Shown here: in pieces, positions 16,932-26,226 of the stretch
Layout: every line of letters begins with the position of its first letter
Position numbering within the stretch: the first letter of the stretch is position 1
Source: Pseudomonas baltica
Lineage (GTDB): Bacteria > Pseudomonadota > Gammaproteobacteria > Pseudomonadales > Pseudomonadaceae
DNA length: 64,000 nt
Reading direction: 5' to 3'
Assembly: GCF_031880315.1 (NCBI RefSeq)
Contig: NZ_CP134771.1
Span: forward strand, 5,829,001 to 5,893,000
Position numbers and translations under genes: made by a program
The notes under the pieces: model-generated
Seen by the model: the letters and a program-made list of their open reading frames with translations, nothing else
Told to the model about the DNA's origin: nothing
The model's database searches: none

Positions 16932-18362
16932 TTACCGGGTCAGCACCGGAGGCAAATGCTGATCCCAGGGGGCAATGGCTTCAAAGGCGGCGCAAAATTG
17001 CAGCACATCGGCATCGGTAAAACGGCGGCCGACCACTTGCAGGCCGATGGGCAAGCCGCTCGGGCTGAAGCCGCAGGGCACGCTGGCTGCCGGGTTGCCG
17101 GTGATGTTGAAAGGGTAGGTAAAGGGCGTCCAGCATGCCCATGGCACCGCGCCGTCCTGGCCGGCATGGCCCGCCGGGGCCACGTCATCGGCGGCGAACG
17201 GCAGGATCGGCAGGGTCGGCAGCAACAGCAGGTCGAACGTGTTGAACAGCGCGTGGACCTGATTGGCGAAGGCGGCGCGCTGTTGCACGGCGTTGAGGTA
17301 GCCGGCCAGGTCGTAATCGGCCGAGCGTCTGATCAACTCGGCGAAGCCTGGGTCGAGTTGATCCATCTGGTTGACCAGCGCTTTGCCATAGGCGATGCCA
17401 CGCCCGCCCACCCAGAGGGTTTCGAAGGTGGCCAGCGGGTCTTGCCAGTCCAGGGTGCGCGTGGTGATGGTCACGGGCAACGCCTGCGCTATCTGTTGCA
17501 CGGCGGCTTCGACTGCCGAGGCGATCACTGGGTCGACCGGCGTCTCGAACAAGGTCGGGCAGTAGGCGATGCGCAGTGGCCGTAACGGTTGTTCGCAGCG
17601 CGCCAGATAGGATTCGGTGGGGGCTGGCAGGGCCTGGTGATCCAGTGGGTCGGGGCCGGACAGAATATCGAACAGCAAGGCGCTGTCCCGCACCGTGCGG
17701 GTGATGGGGCCCGCGTGGCTGAGCATCTCGGTGGCCGACCAAGGCCAGGTCGGAATCCGCCCCAACGAGCCTTTTAGTGCAAAGGCGCCGCAGAAGGCGC
17801 CGGGAATCCGTACCGAACCGCCGCCATCCGAACCCAGTGTCGCCGGCACCATGCGCGCCGTCACGGCAATGGCCGAACCGGAACTTGAACCGCCGCTGGT
17901 GAGTTGTGGATCCCACGGGTTGCGACCATTGCCGAACACCCGCGAGGTGCTTGCGCCGGTCCAGCCAAATTCGGTAGTGGCGGTTTTGCCAAGGATGATC
18001 GCGCCGGCGTCCTTGAGGCGCCGGATGATCGGCGCATCCTGCACGGGCACATTGTCGAGGCCGGTCAGCGAACCCTTGGTGGTGCGCAATCCGGCGGTGG
18101 AAAACAGATCCTTGATGCCGAAGGGCACGCCATGCAGCGGGCCGCGAGAATGGCCGGCAAGGGCTTCGGCGGTCATGACCCGGGCCTGCTCCAAGGCAGC
18201 GTCGGCATACACGTCGCCAAAGGCATTAAGTGTGGGATTGTGGGTTTCTATCGCCAGAAGACTGGATTCGACCAACTGCACGGGCGTCAGCCGACCCTCA
18301 CGAATGCGCGCGGCTGCTTCGATGACGCTGGGCATGGATGAGGGGTGTTGATCCGTATTCAT
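16932..18362 (-). CDS. Amidase-signature-family amidase
   Basis: 476 aa. The Ser-cisSer-Lys triad is visible: Lys in PFGIKDLF, and the serines in the signature SGGSSSGSAIAVTARM followed by GSDGGGSVRIPGAFCG. The length is standard. It resembles general amidases and the GatA group; being isolated from gatB/gatC, it is more likely a catabolic amidase on a small or aryl amide. Start ATG 18362. Orientation is the same as the downstream DeoR unit, with a gap of 268 bp. Confidence 0.88.
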   Translation of the reverse strand: MNTDQHPSSMPSVIEAAARIREGRLTPVQLVESSLLAIETHNPTLNAFGDVYADAALEQARVMTAEALAGHSRGPLHGVPFGIKDLFSTAGLRTTKGSLTGLDNVPVQDAPIIRRLKDAGAIILGKTATTEFGWTGASTSRVFGNGRNPWDPQLTSGGSSSGSAIAVTARMVPATLGSDGGGSVRIPGAFCGAFALKGSLGRIPTWPWSATEMLSHAGPITRTVRDSALLFDILSGPDPLDHQALPAPTESYLARCEQPLRPLRIAYCPTLFETPVDPVIASAVEAAVQQIAQALPVTITTRTLDWQDPLATFETLWVGGRGIAYGKALVNQMDQLDPGFAELIRRSADYDLAGYLNAVQQRAAFANQVHALFNTFDLLLLPTLPILPFAADDVAPAGHAGQDGAVPWACWTPFTYPFNITGNPAASVPCGFSPSGLPIGLQVVGRRFTDADVLQFCAAFEAIAPWDQHLPPVLTR

Positions 18363-18744
18363 TGGCTATTCCGCAAGTTCTAGGTGAATGCTCGAGTGAA
18401 TCCTTGGGCGTCGAGGCATTAAAGTCAGCGGAGAAAAAAGAGTCAAGTGGGTTTTGTTGGATTTGCTTGGTTTGTGGTTATTTGTTTTTTTTGGCGCCAG
18501 AAGGGTGCAGGAACAGCAGGTGTTCTTGTCGAAAAAGGGTGTCGCGCCCTCGAATGGGGCGGAGTATTTGCAAGTGTTTTGCGCCATCGGGACCTGCCTC
18601 TTCGCGAGCAAGCTAGGCTCCCGCAGCGTTGACCGATCTTGAGTCGTCAACCTGTGGGAGCAAGGCGTACCCGCCAAGCCTCAGCCCAGTCGATAGCGTT
18701 GCGGGCACGCTATGCGATGCTGCGGGCGCCTGCCTCGCACCGTT
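18363..18744. other. Intergenic region with AT-rich stretch and degenerate REP
   Basis: 382 bp upstream of the amidase. It has a T/G-rich stretch (18445-18500) of lower GC than the surroundings, then the degenerate inverted repeat at 18592-18680. It should contain the amidase promoter. No gene is supported. Confidence 0.5.
18592..18680. repeat. Degenerate REP-like inverted repeat
   Basis: Left arm near 18592-18626 (CTCTTCGCGAGCAAGCTAGG then CTCCCGCAG) and right arm 18651-18680 (CCTGTGGGAGCAAGGCGTAC then CCGCCAAGCC). It is the same family as 8419-8508 but with several mismatches. Confidence 0.65.
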
Positions 18745-19545
18745 TCAGCCTCTCAGGCCAGTGACGTGGCGTTGCATCTCAATGATCCGCTGGTAGCTCG
18801 GCCATTGCGCGTCGGCGAAGTCCTTGATGCGAAGTACGTGGGAGAACTGCGGTGAGCTCTGCAGGGTCGTGGCCAGCGCCGCCCGGATCAGCACGATCTG
18901 TTCGGTGCTCAAGGAGAGGGAGCCGATCAGTGGCAATCCCGGTGCCGACGCCGTCCAGCCGAGGGTGCGGATCTGTGTGAGCCGCTCGGGATGTTCGTCA
19001 GCCAGATGCGCCCAGGTCACTGGGTCTATCGCGGCGATATCGGCCCGGCCGTCGCGCACGAACTCGACGCTGTTCACGTGCCCACCTGAGACCACTATTT
19101 CCCGAAAGAAATCGCCGTTTTCTGCCAAAGGCGCCACGGCGTGGCGCAAGGCGTTCATGCCGCTGTGGGAGTCCTCGCCGTTGATCACCGCGACGCTCCC
19201 ACGCAGGTCGGCCAGTGTCTTGAAGGGGCTGTGTTCGGCGACGATCAGCCGGCTGCTGTACTCGCCATCGTTGAAGCCTTCGGCCCGGTAGCAAGGCAGC
19301 GCCAGCAAGCTGACCTTGCCCTGCAAGCGTGTCATCAGCGGATAGCCGCAGGTTTGCGACAACAGCAGATGCGGGTCCAGCCAATGCTCATCGATGTGGT
19401 TGAAATCGGGCTCGATGAGGGTGATGGGTTCGTTCCAGCCCAGTCCCTGGAGTGTCGTTGAAAAAGCTTCGAGAAAGGCGCTGTTTGCCTCGTGCAAAGG
19501 CGTCGTGATCCTGTACATGGGCAGCGAAACTTTCCAGTTGCTCAT
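18745..19545 (-). CDS. PhnD/phosphate-type substrate-binding-like protein without signal peptide
   Basis: 266 aa. It has the two-lobed periplasmic-binding fold of the PhnD family: LLLSQTCGYPLMT, the loop LRGSVAVINGEDSHSGMNAL, and AAIDPVTWAHL. It starts MSNWKVSLPMYRITTP with no signal peptide or lipobox, so it is probably cytosolic or a sensor, not a transporter component, and no permease or ATPase is adjacent. Its start codon overlaps the desaturase stop (TGATG), indicating coupled translation. Function unknown. Confidence 0.75.
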   Translation of the reverse strand: MSNWKVSLPMYRITTPLHEANSAFLEAFSTTLQGLGWNEPITLIEPDFNHIDEHWLDPHLLLSQTCGYPLMTRLQGKVSLLALPCYRAEGFNDGEYSSRLIVAEHSPFKTLADLRGSVAVINGEDSHSGMNALRHAVAPLAENGDFFREIVVSGGHVNSVEFVRDGRADIAAIDPVTWAHLADEHPERLTQIRTLGWTASAPGLPLIGSLSLSTEQIVLIRAALATTLQSSPQFSHVLRIKDFADAQWPSYQRIIEMQRHVTGLRG

Positions 19546-20498
19546 CAGGCGGCTGCTTCTACGGGGCGCTGTTCCATCGCCGGGTGCGCGGGGTCATCCA
19601 CCGGACGCACCGCGTACTGGCGCAGCAACTGCAGATACCCGCCCGGCACATGGAAGTTGCCGTTGGCGCTGAGGAAGGTGTCGCGTTGCGCGCGATAAAA
19701 CGCCGGCAGTGAATACCAGGGCACGTCCGGGCGGGCGTGGTGCACGGCATGCAAGTTATTGTTGAGGAACAGCAGGCGGGTGAACCAGCCGCCCTCGTTG
19801 ATCACCGTGCGCTCGGGCACCATGGGTTGGGCTCGGTGTTCGTAGAACGAGCGCACCGAAGCCAGCGCCAGCGCGGGCCAGGTCACCGCCAGCAGGTAGT
19901 ACCAGGCCGGGATGCCGGCGAAGCGTTGGATGGCATAAAGCATGGCCACGCAGAGCAATCCGTGGCCCAACCACATGGGCGCGCGGCGCCAGTTGCCGCC
20001 GATGATGGCCTGTGATTCGCTGATCAGCAGCGCCAGTACGCCCCACGGCGGGCCGAGCAGCAGGCGGCCGAGGAAGGTCTTGCGAATGCGCAGCAGGCGG
20101 CGCTTGAACGGCCCGGCCTGGGCCCAGTGAGCCTGGGAAATATAGGTACTCTCCGGATCGATATCCGGCAGGGTCAGGCTGCTATCGGTGTGGTGCAGCA
20201 GGTGCGAGTCGCGGTACAGCGCGTACGGATACCACACCGACAGCGGCGCGTAGCCGAACAGCGCGTTCAGCCATGCCTGGCGAGTCGGGTGGCCGTGAAT
20301 CAACTCGTGCTGCAGGGACATGAACCACGCCACCCAGACGGCCAGCAGCACGGTGGTGATCGGCAGGTTCAACAGCTGCGCGCGGTAGGCCAGGAGGATG
20401 CCAGTCCAGCCGCTGTAGACGGCGATGACGACGATCCAGGTCGGCCATTCACCGGGGTACAGGCGCGAGGGATGGGCGGGGCGGTGGTTATTGATCAT
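19545..20498 (-). CDS. Membrane fatty-acid desaturase family protein
   Basis: 317 aa with several membrane segments and the three di-iron histidine boxes HELIHGH, HLLHHT and HAVHH in the right order. Bacterial members desaturate or hydroxylate acyl chains, carotenoids or small lipids. Coupling to a leaderless PhnD-like protein is unexpected for a housekeeping desaturase and suggests a specialised substrate. Start ATG 20498. Confidence 0.85.
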   Translation of the reverse strand: MINNHRPAHPSRLYPGEWPTWIVVIAVYSGWTGILLAYRAQLLNLPITTVLLAVWVAWFMSLQHELIHGHPTRQAWLNALFGYAPLSVWYPYALYRDSHLLHHTDSSLTLPDIDPESTYISQAHWAQAGPFKRRLLRIRKTFLGRLLLGPPWGVLALLISESQAIIGGNWRRAPMWLGHGLLCVAMLYAIQRFAGIPAWYYLLAVTWPALALASVRSFYEHRAQPMVPERTVINEGGWFTRLLFLNNNLHAVHHARPDVPWYSLPAFYRAQRDTFLSANGNFHVPGGYLQLLRQYAVRPVDDPAHPAMEQRPVEAAA

Positions 20499-20700
20499 GG
20501 CGGCACTGCGTTATGGAAAGGCTACCGGACAAGGCTGGCTTAGATCATAAGGCTATGAGTTTTTGTGCGCCTAGACTGAATCGGAATTTGGTTATAGCTG
20601 CTGGTCGTGATTGGCCGCAGGGTAGTCGCGCTGCAACTGATCGCGCTCCGGGAGCCGGATCGAGATCCTGCTGCCGGGGCGCAATGCGTGCAAGTTCAAG

Positions 20701-22140
20701 CTAGGCCATGGCCGGCGCTGCTACCGGCTTCACCTCTCGACGCGCCAACACCCAATAAAATGCCCCACCCAAAAAGCACCCGGTAAACCAGGCAAAATTG
20801 GCAACCGGCTTGAACCACGGAATAAACGTAAACACAATCCCGATCACCGTCGCCGCGATCAGCGCCTTGATCGCCGTCGGGTTGAAGCCTTGGGTGTACC
20901 AATACCGCCCGGTCGGCGAATCATCGAACAGCGCATCCACATCGATCTGCTGTTTTTTCACCACGTAATAGTCCACCAGCAGAATCCCGAACAGCGGGCC
21001 GATAAAGGCCGCCAGCACGTCCAGGGTGTAGTGGATCACCTCGGGGTTGTTGAACAGATTCCAGGGCGTGATGAAGATCGAGGCCACCGCCGCGATCATC
21101 CCGCCGGCGCGCCAGCTGATCTTGCTCGGCGCGCAGTTGGCAAAGTCGAAGGCCGGGGAGACGAAGTTGGCGACGATGTTGATGCCGATGGTGGCGGTGA
21201 CGAAAGCAAAGGCGCCGAGCAGCACCGCGACGCTGTTATCGATCCGGGCGACGGTGGCGATAGGGTCGTGGAGCATTTCGCCGAACACCGGCAGGGTGCC
21301 CGAGACGATCACTACGGTCACCAGGGAGAACGCCAAAAAGTTCACCGGTAAGCCCCAGAAGTTGCCGCGCTTGACGTCGGCCATGCTGCGGGCATAGCGG
21401 CTGAAGTCGCCGAAGTTGAGGGTCGGGCCCGAGAAGTAGGAGACCACCAGGGCGGTAGCCATGATGACTTGGCCGAAGGCTTCCCAACCGCCCAGGGATT
21501 TTTCCGAGAGGGTGAAGCTGATGTGGCTCCAGCCGGCCTTCCAGACGATCCAGCCCGCCAGCAGAAACATGACCGCGTAGACCACCGGGCCAGCCCAGTC
21601 GATAAAGCGGCGGATCGAGTTCATCCCAGTCCAGAACACCGCTGCCTGCACCACCCAGAGCACCAGAAAGCCCATCCAGCCCAGGTACGACAGCCCGGCA
21701 AAGGACACCTCGGCGTACTGCTGCATCGAAGGGAAGAAGCGCAGCACCACGATGATCAGCGCGCTGGACGCCAGGTACGTTTGCACACCGTACCAGGCCA
21801 CGGCGATCAGCCCGCGAATCACCGCAGGGATATTGGCGCCGAGCACGCCGAACGTAAGGCGGCAGATCACCGGATACGGCACCGCAGCCTGTTGGCTGGG
21901 TTTGGCCAGCAGATTGGCGACCACCTGGATGATGCAGATGCCGGCGATCAGGGCGATCAGTACCTGCCAGCTGGCGAGGCCGAGGGCGAACAGGCTGGCG
22001 GCGAATACGTAACCGCCGACGCTGTGCACGTCACTCATCCAGAAGGCGAAGATGTTGTACCAGTTCCAGTCCTGCTGCACCGGGCCGAGGTCTTCGTTGT
22101 ACAAGCGCGGGCTGTAGCCCTTGGGAAGCTGTGGATTCAT
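20701..22140 (-). CDS. NCS1-family permease (allantoin/hydantoin/cytosine type)
   Basis: 479 aa, about 12 membrane helices. The family start is visible in LGPVQQDWNWYNIFAFWMSD, followed by GANIPAVIRGLIAVAWYGVQ and later GPTLNFGDFSRYA. These are typical of NCS1 carriers such as Mhp1 and PucI. AGGAGAG precedes ATG 22140. It is divergent from a GntR gene and racemase, so allantoin, hydantoin or a related ureide is the most likely cargo. Two copies of a TTGCATACGG/TTGTATACGA motif sit in its promoter region. Confidence 0.88.
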   Translation of the reverse strand: MNPQLPKGYSPRLYNEDLGPVQQDWNWYNIFAFWMSDVHSVGGYVFAASLFALGLASWQVLIALIAGICIIQVVANLLAKPSQQAAVPYPVICRLTFGVLGANIPAVIRGLIAVAWYGVQTYLASSALIIVVLRFFPSMQQYAEVSFAGLSYLGWMGFLVLWVVQAAVFWTGMNSIRRFIDWAGPVVYAVMFLLAGWIVWKAGWSHISFTLSEKSLGGWEAFGQVIMATALVVSYFSGPTLNFGDFSRYARSMADVKRGNFWGLPVNFLAFSLVTVVIVSGTLPVFGEMLHDPIATVARIDNSVAVLLGAFAFVTATIGINIVANFVSPAFDFANCAPSKISWRAGGMIAAVASIFITPWNLFNNPEVIHYTLDVLAAFIGPLFGILLVDYYVVKKQQIDVDALFDDSPTGRYWYTQGFNPTAIKALIAATVIGIVFTFIPWFKPVANFAWFTGCFLGGAFYWVLARREVKPVAAPAMA

Positions 22141-22176
22141 CGTACGCACTCTCCTGGATGGATGCCGCCCCGCGCA

Positions 22177-22208
22177 TTGCATACGGACGGAGGCTTTGTT
22201 GTATACGA
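22177..22208. promoter_or_regulatory. Candidate GntR operator pair upstream of NCS1 permease
   Basis: TTGCATACGG at 22177-22186 and TTGTATACGA at 22199-22208, both built on a TATAC/ATAC core, 22 bases apart start to start (two helical turns). Located within 70 bp of the permease start codon. They match sites near two GntR genes elsewhere in the window. Confidence 0.6.
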
Positions 22209-22387
22209 TGCTTTACGCAGGATGCGTGCCATTTGTAGGCGAGCCGGTGCGAGGGTTGATGCAGAACGGTTTTTTCGTCGGTTAATATCACTTGGCTATT
22301 CCATGAAACTAGGGTTTCGCCCCGTATAAGTGCGCCCACGCGCAGCGCTGGTGCACTGGATTCTAGTGATGGCAAATAGGATTGAAG

Positions 22388-22397
22388 TTGTATACGA
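22388..22397. promoter_or_regulatory. Candidate GntR operator upstream of the GntR gene
   Basis: TTGTATACGA lies 29 bases before the GntR start codon, identical to the copy at 22199-22208 on the other side of the divergent promoter region. The position suggests autoregulation plus control of the permease. Confidence 0.6.
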
Positions 22398-22426
22398 TCA
22401 GCGCAACAGCACGCCTCAGTGAACCT

Positions 22427-23140
22427 ATGAACGCCCATCTGTTTCCCATCGATCCCGCCCCCAGCCGTGGCAGCCAGAGCCGCGACGAGCACATCTACCA
22501 GGAGATCCTCGACGCCATCGTCGAGCATCGCCTGTTGCCCGGTGTGCGGCTGCCGGAAGACGCCCTTGCCGAGGCCTTCAACGTCAGCCGCACGGGCATT
22601 CGCAAGGTGCTGCAACGCCTGGCGCTGGAGCGCATGGTGACGCTGCGCCTGCATCGCGGTGCAGAAGTGGCGCAGCCCAGCGCCAAGGAGGCTCAGGATG
22701 TGTTTGCCGCACGCCAGCTGATCGAGCCGGCGGTGATGCCCGCCGTGGTCGCCAATGCCGACGCCGCGCAACTCAAGCAACTGCGCGCGCTGGTGGATGA
22801 GGAACACCAGGCGCAACGCCAAGGGCTGCAAAGCCGGGCGATCCAGTTGTCGGCGCGTTTTCATGTGCAGCTGGTGGCGCTGGCCGACAATCAGGTGTTC
22901 AGCGAGCAGGTCGCCAGCCTGACCACCCGTTCGTCCCTGATCATCGCCGTCTACGGCTCGCGGCGCAGCGTCGGGTGCGACTGTGGCGATCATCTGGAAC
23001 TGGTCGAGTTGCTGGAGCGCGGCGACGCCAGCGCGGCGGCGCAGTGGATGGGTGAGCACCTGACCAGCATCCGCGCCAGCTTGCACATCGACCCGAAAAC
23101 CCCGGCCGAGCCGGATTTCAAAAGCCTTTTCAAACGTTGA
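22427..23140 (+). CDS. GntR-family (FCD-type) regulator
   Basis: 237 aa. The winged helix covers residues about 20-80 ([40 protein letters not shown]), then the all-helical FCD ligand domain with metal-type residues ([13 protein letters not shown]). The ATG at 22427 was chosen because the DNA-binding domain begins soon after; its ribosome-binding site is weak. Upstream and downstream context (NCS1 permease, racemase) suggests a ureide-responsive repressor. Confidence 0.88.
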   Translation: MNAHLFPIDPAPSRGSQSRDEHIYQEILDAIVEHRLLPGVRLPEDALAEAFNVSRTGIRKVLQRLALERMVTLRLHRGAEVAQPSAKEAQDVFAARQLIEPAVMPAVVANADAAQLKQLRALVDEEHQAQRQGLQSRAIQLSARFHVQLVALADNQVFSEQVASLTTRSSLIIAVYGSRRSVGCDCGDHLELVELLERGDASAAAQWMGEHLTSIRASLHIDPKTPAEPDFKSLFKR

Positions 23141-23159
23141 CTCACCGCTCGGGCCGCCC

Positions 23160-23894
23160 ATGAAAATTCAGGTCATCAACCCCAACACCAGCCGCAGCAT
23201 GACCACCAGTATCGGCCGCGCCGCCATGGCCGTGGCGCGGCCTGAAACTGAAATCATCGCGTGCTGCCCGCAAGACGGCCCGGCCTCCATCGAAGGGCAT
23301 TTCGACGAAGCCATCGCTGCGGTCGGCGTGCTGGAGGAGGTGCGCAAAGGCGTGGCGGCGGGTATCGATGCCCACGTGATCGCCTGCTTCGGCGACCCCG
23401 GCCTGTTGGCTGCCAGAGAGCTGGCGCGCGGCCCGGTGATCGGCATCGCCGAAGCAGCGTTCCATGTCGCCAGCCTGATCTGCACGCGCTTTGCCGTGGT
23501 GACGACCCTGACGCGCACGCGGATCATCGCCGAGCACCTGCTGCGCAATTACGGCATGACCGAGCACTGCACGTCGGTGCGCTGTGTCGATATCGCGGTG
23601 CTGGAACTCGAAGCGTTGGGCGAGGACCTACTGGTCGAGCGCATTGCCGAACAGGCCCTGCTGGTGCGGGATCAAGAAGGGGCGGGGGCGATCGTGCTGG
23701 GCTGCGGCGGCATGGCCGATCTGCCGGCGCGGGTGAGTGAGCGCGTCGGATTACCGGTGATCGATGGCGTGGCCGCTGCGGTCAAATTGGCCGAGATGTT
23801 GGTCGAGTTGGGGTTGCGGACCAGCAAACATGGCGATCTGGCGTATCCGCTGGCCAAAGGCTTCGCCGGGCGCTTTGGTCACTTTGGTCTGTAG
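23160..23894 (+). CDS. Asp/Glu/hydantoin racemase family (allantoin/hydantoin racemase)
   Basis: 244 aa. Two catalytic cysteines are visible in AHVIACFGDPGLLAA and in IVLGCGGMADLPARV, with the N-terminal INPNTSRSMT phosphate-like loop of this family. It follows the GntR gene by 19 bp. The family equilibrates hydantoin or allantoin enantiomers before stereospecific hydrolysis. No hydantoinase or allantoinase is adjacent. Confidence 0.88.
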   Translation: MKIQVINPNTSRSMTTSIGRAAMAVARPETEIIACCPQDGPASIEGHFDEAIAAVGVLEEVRKGVAAGIDAHVIACFGDPGLLAARELARGPVIGIAEAAFHVASLICTRFAVVTTLTRTRIIAEHLLRNYGMTEHCTSVRCVDIAVLELEALGEDLLVERIAEQALLVRDQEGAGAIVLGCGGMADLPARVSERVGLPVIDGVAAAVKLAEMLVELGLRTSKHGDLAYPLAKGFAGRFGHFGL

Positions 23895-23920
23895 CGAAGT
23901 CAGTCGCAGCCACGGATCAA

Positions 23921-24742
23921 TCAGTCGAAGCCATACAGCCGCGCTGGATTGTCGACCAGCACGGCGTCGCGCGCGGCTTCACTGCCCGTCCATTCCCCGA
24001 GTAATTCCAGCAAGCGCGCATCATCCGGCGCATGGGCTTCGGTCACGTGCGGCCAGTCGCTGCCCCATACGAGCCGCTGGGGCGCGCACTGCGCAAAGGC
24101 CTTGGCGATCAGCGAGGCGTCGGGATAATCCGGGCCGCCGATCGCGGTATTCAGGTAGGCGCCACTGAGCTTGACCCAGGCCCGATCAGCCTCGATCAAA
24201 CCGGCGATGAATCTGAATGCCGGATGGCTGGCGGCGCTGCCCGGCGGCAGGCGGCCGAGGTGATCGAACACGATCGGCACCGGAAGATTCGCCAGTAACG
24301 CCTGCTGGTCGAGGATTTGCTCGGCGGCCATGTGGATCTGTATGTGCCAGCCCCATTGGGCGACGCGCGCTGCCAGCGCGGCGATATCCTCGACGTGCAC
24401 CACCTGGTCGGCCGCCTTCCACAGGCTGAAGCGCAGGCCGCGCACGCCGCCTTCGTGCAGGCTCTGGAGCTCATCGTCACTGATCGAAGGCGCGACCACC
24501 GCGATACCCCGGCCCTGGCCGGTCAACTGATGGAGGGCATCGAGCAGGCAGCGGTTATCAGTGCCGTAGAGTTTCGACTGCACGATGACCGCTCGTTGCA
24601 GACCCAGATGCTGCTGCACCCGGCGATAGTCATCCAGGGTGCGGCCGCCACTGCCCGTCGGTGACGGGGCAAAGCGTGGATCGTTGATATGCAGATGCGC
24701 GTCGCAGGCGTTTGCCGGCATTGGCCAGTGGATCGTGGTCAT
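23921..24742 (-). CDS. Amidohydrolase_2 TIM-barrel hydrolase (lactonase type)
   Basis: 273 aa. Metal-ligand motif CDAHLHINDP near the N terminus, then IQIHMAAEQ, VFDHLGRLPP, and LVWGSDWPHVTEAH with the catalytic Asp near the C terminus. This is the pattern of 2-pyrone-4,6-dicarboxylate lactonase and galactarolactone isomerase. ATG 24742 starts 23 bp after the transporter stop, so it is part of that operon and may open a lactone of the imported acid. Confidence 0.82.
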   Translation of the reverse strand: MTTIHWPMPANACDAHLHINDPRFAPSPTGSGGRTLDDYRRVQQHLGLQRAVIVQSKLYGTDNRCLLDALHQLTGQGRGIAVVAPSISDDELQSLHEGGVRGLRFSLWKAADQVVHVEDIAALAARVAQWGWHIQIHMAAEQILDQQALLANLPVPIVFDHLGRLPPGSAASHPAFRFIAGLIEADRAWVKLSGAYLNTAIGGPDYPDASLIAKAFAQCAPQRLVWGSDWPHVTEAHAPDDARLLELLGEWTGSEAARDAVLVDNPARLYGFD

Positions 24743-24765
24743 CACTGTGTTCCCGTTTGAAAGCC

Positions 24766-26145
24766 TTAGACCAACAGCAGTAACGCTGCACCATAGGCAA
24801 ACGCCGCCACCAGAAAAGTCACGAAGGTGAAGCCCAGCACCCGCTGCACGCCGACCCCGGCCATGGCGACCACCGGCGCGGCCCAGAACGGCTGCATCAT
24901 GTTCGACACCTGCTCGCCCATGGCCACGGCCATGGTAGTGGCTGGCAACGAGGCGTGCAGGGTCATGGCCGCCGGGATCGCGAACGGCCCTTGCACGGCC
25001 CAGTGCCCGCCACCGCTGGGGATCAAGAAAGTCACCAGCAACGAGCACACGTAGCTCCAGAACGGCAGGGTGTGCGCGGTGGAGATCGCCACGAAGCCTT
25101 TGGCGATCACCCCCGGCAGCCCGGTGGCTTCCATCATGCCCATGATGCCGCCGTACAGCGGGTATTGCAGGAGCATCGAGCCGCTTTGCCGCGCCGCGCC
25201 CTTGACCGCGTCGGCATAGGCCAGCGGGTAGCCATGCAGCAGCACGCCAGCGGTGAACATCACGGTGATCACGCCATTGACGCCCGACAGCTGCACATGG
25301 CCGAACCACGACGCGGCGATCACGCCGATGCCCAGCGCGCCCATGAGCAGGCTGCCCAGTGGCGAGTATTCGAGGAACTGCGCGAAGCTGCGCGGCCCTT
25401 GGGGTTTGACGCTAGGGACAGGGTCGGGATAGCGGCTGGTGTCTAGCACCACAGCGTCTTCGTCACGCGGGCGCAGGGCGGCGAGCACGAAGGGCATGAT
25501 CACCAGCAGCGCCAGGGTCGGCACCATGTTGAACGCGGTGAATACCATCTCGTTGATGCTCAGCACCTGGCCGCTGACCTTCTCCACGACGTTCATCGGG
25601 TTGCCGGGGCTGGTTTGCGCCAGCACGATGGAGCTCGACAGGCCGCCTGCCCAGACCACCCAGCCGGAGAACCCGGCCGCCACCAGCCAGGCGAAGTCGA
25701 CGCGCATGCGCTTGGCGATTTCCCGGGCGAGCAGGGCGCTGAGCACCAGACCGAAGCCCCAGTTGAAGAACGAGGTGATGGCCACACAGAGGAAGATCAT
25801 CGCCCCTGCCTGTGCTGGTGTGCGTGCAAACGCAATCACCCGAGTGAAGAAGCGCTGCACCACCGGCGCATGGGCCATGGCGTTGCCCAGTACCAGCACC
25901 AGGGTGATCTGCAGGGCAAAGGTGAAGATGTTGAAGAAGCCCTTGTACCAGCCGCTGAGCAGGGCATCGAGGCTGAAGTTAGGCGCTACCATCCAGGCCA
26001 CGGCGGCGACCACGAAGGTGATGAACATGGCAAGCACGAAGGGGTCGGGGATGGTCCGCTCAAACAGCGCGATGGTGCTTTCGGTAAAGCGTGTGCGCAA
26101 GGTTCGATGGCCTCCAGAGAGGCCCAAGGGGGCGGTGCTGTGCAT
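24766..26145 (-). CDS. AtoE-family short-chain fatty-acid transporter
   Basis: 459 aa with many membrane segments. Characteristic stretches: TIPDPFVLAMFITFVVAAV near the start, ITSFFNWGFGLVLSALLARE, and FLIPSGGGHWAVQGPFAIPA. The family imports short-chain acids such as butyrate or acetoacetate. With a lactonase, a CoA-transferase and a CitE-like lyase around it, the cargo is probably a small carboxylate activated to a CoA ester. Confidence 0.85.
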   Translation of the reverse strand: MHSTAPLGLSGGHRTLRTRFTESTIALFERTIPDPFVLAMFITFVVAAVAWMVAPNFSLDALLSGWYKGFFNIFTFALQITLVLVLGNAMAHAPVVQRFFTRVIAFARTPAQAGAMIFLCVAITSFFNWGFGLVLSALLAREIAKRMRVDFAWLVAAGFSGWVVWAGGLSSSIVLAQTSPGNPMNVVEKVSGQVLSINEMVFTAFNMVPTLALLVIMPFVLAALRPRDEDAVVLDTSRYPDPVPSVKPQGPRSFAQFLEYSPLGSLLMGALGIGVIAASWFGHVQLSGVNGVITVMFTAGVLLHGYPLAYADAVKGAARQSGSMLLQYPLYGGIMGMMEATGLPGVIAKGFVAISTAHTLPFWSYVCSLLVTFLIPSGGGHWAVQGPFAIPAAMTLHASLPATTMAVAMGEQVSNMMQPFWAAPVVAMAGVGVQRVLGFTFVTFLVAAFAYGAALLLLV

Positions 26146-26226
26146 AGGGTTATCCCTTTTATTGTGTTTGTGAGGGCAAGCCAGGTCGCCCTGGCGGTGA
26201 CAGCATTGGATCGGACGAGGGGTGAA

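Noticed and set aside
18745..19545. Phosphonate or phosphite ABC transporter
   Set aside because: No permease, ATPase or phosphonate lyase genes are nearby and the binding-type protein has no signal peptide.
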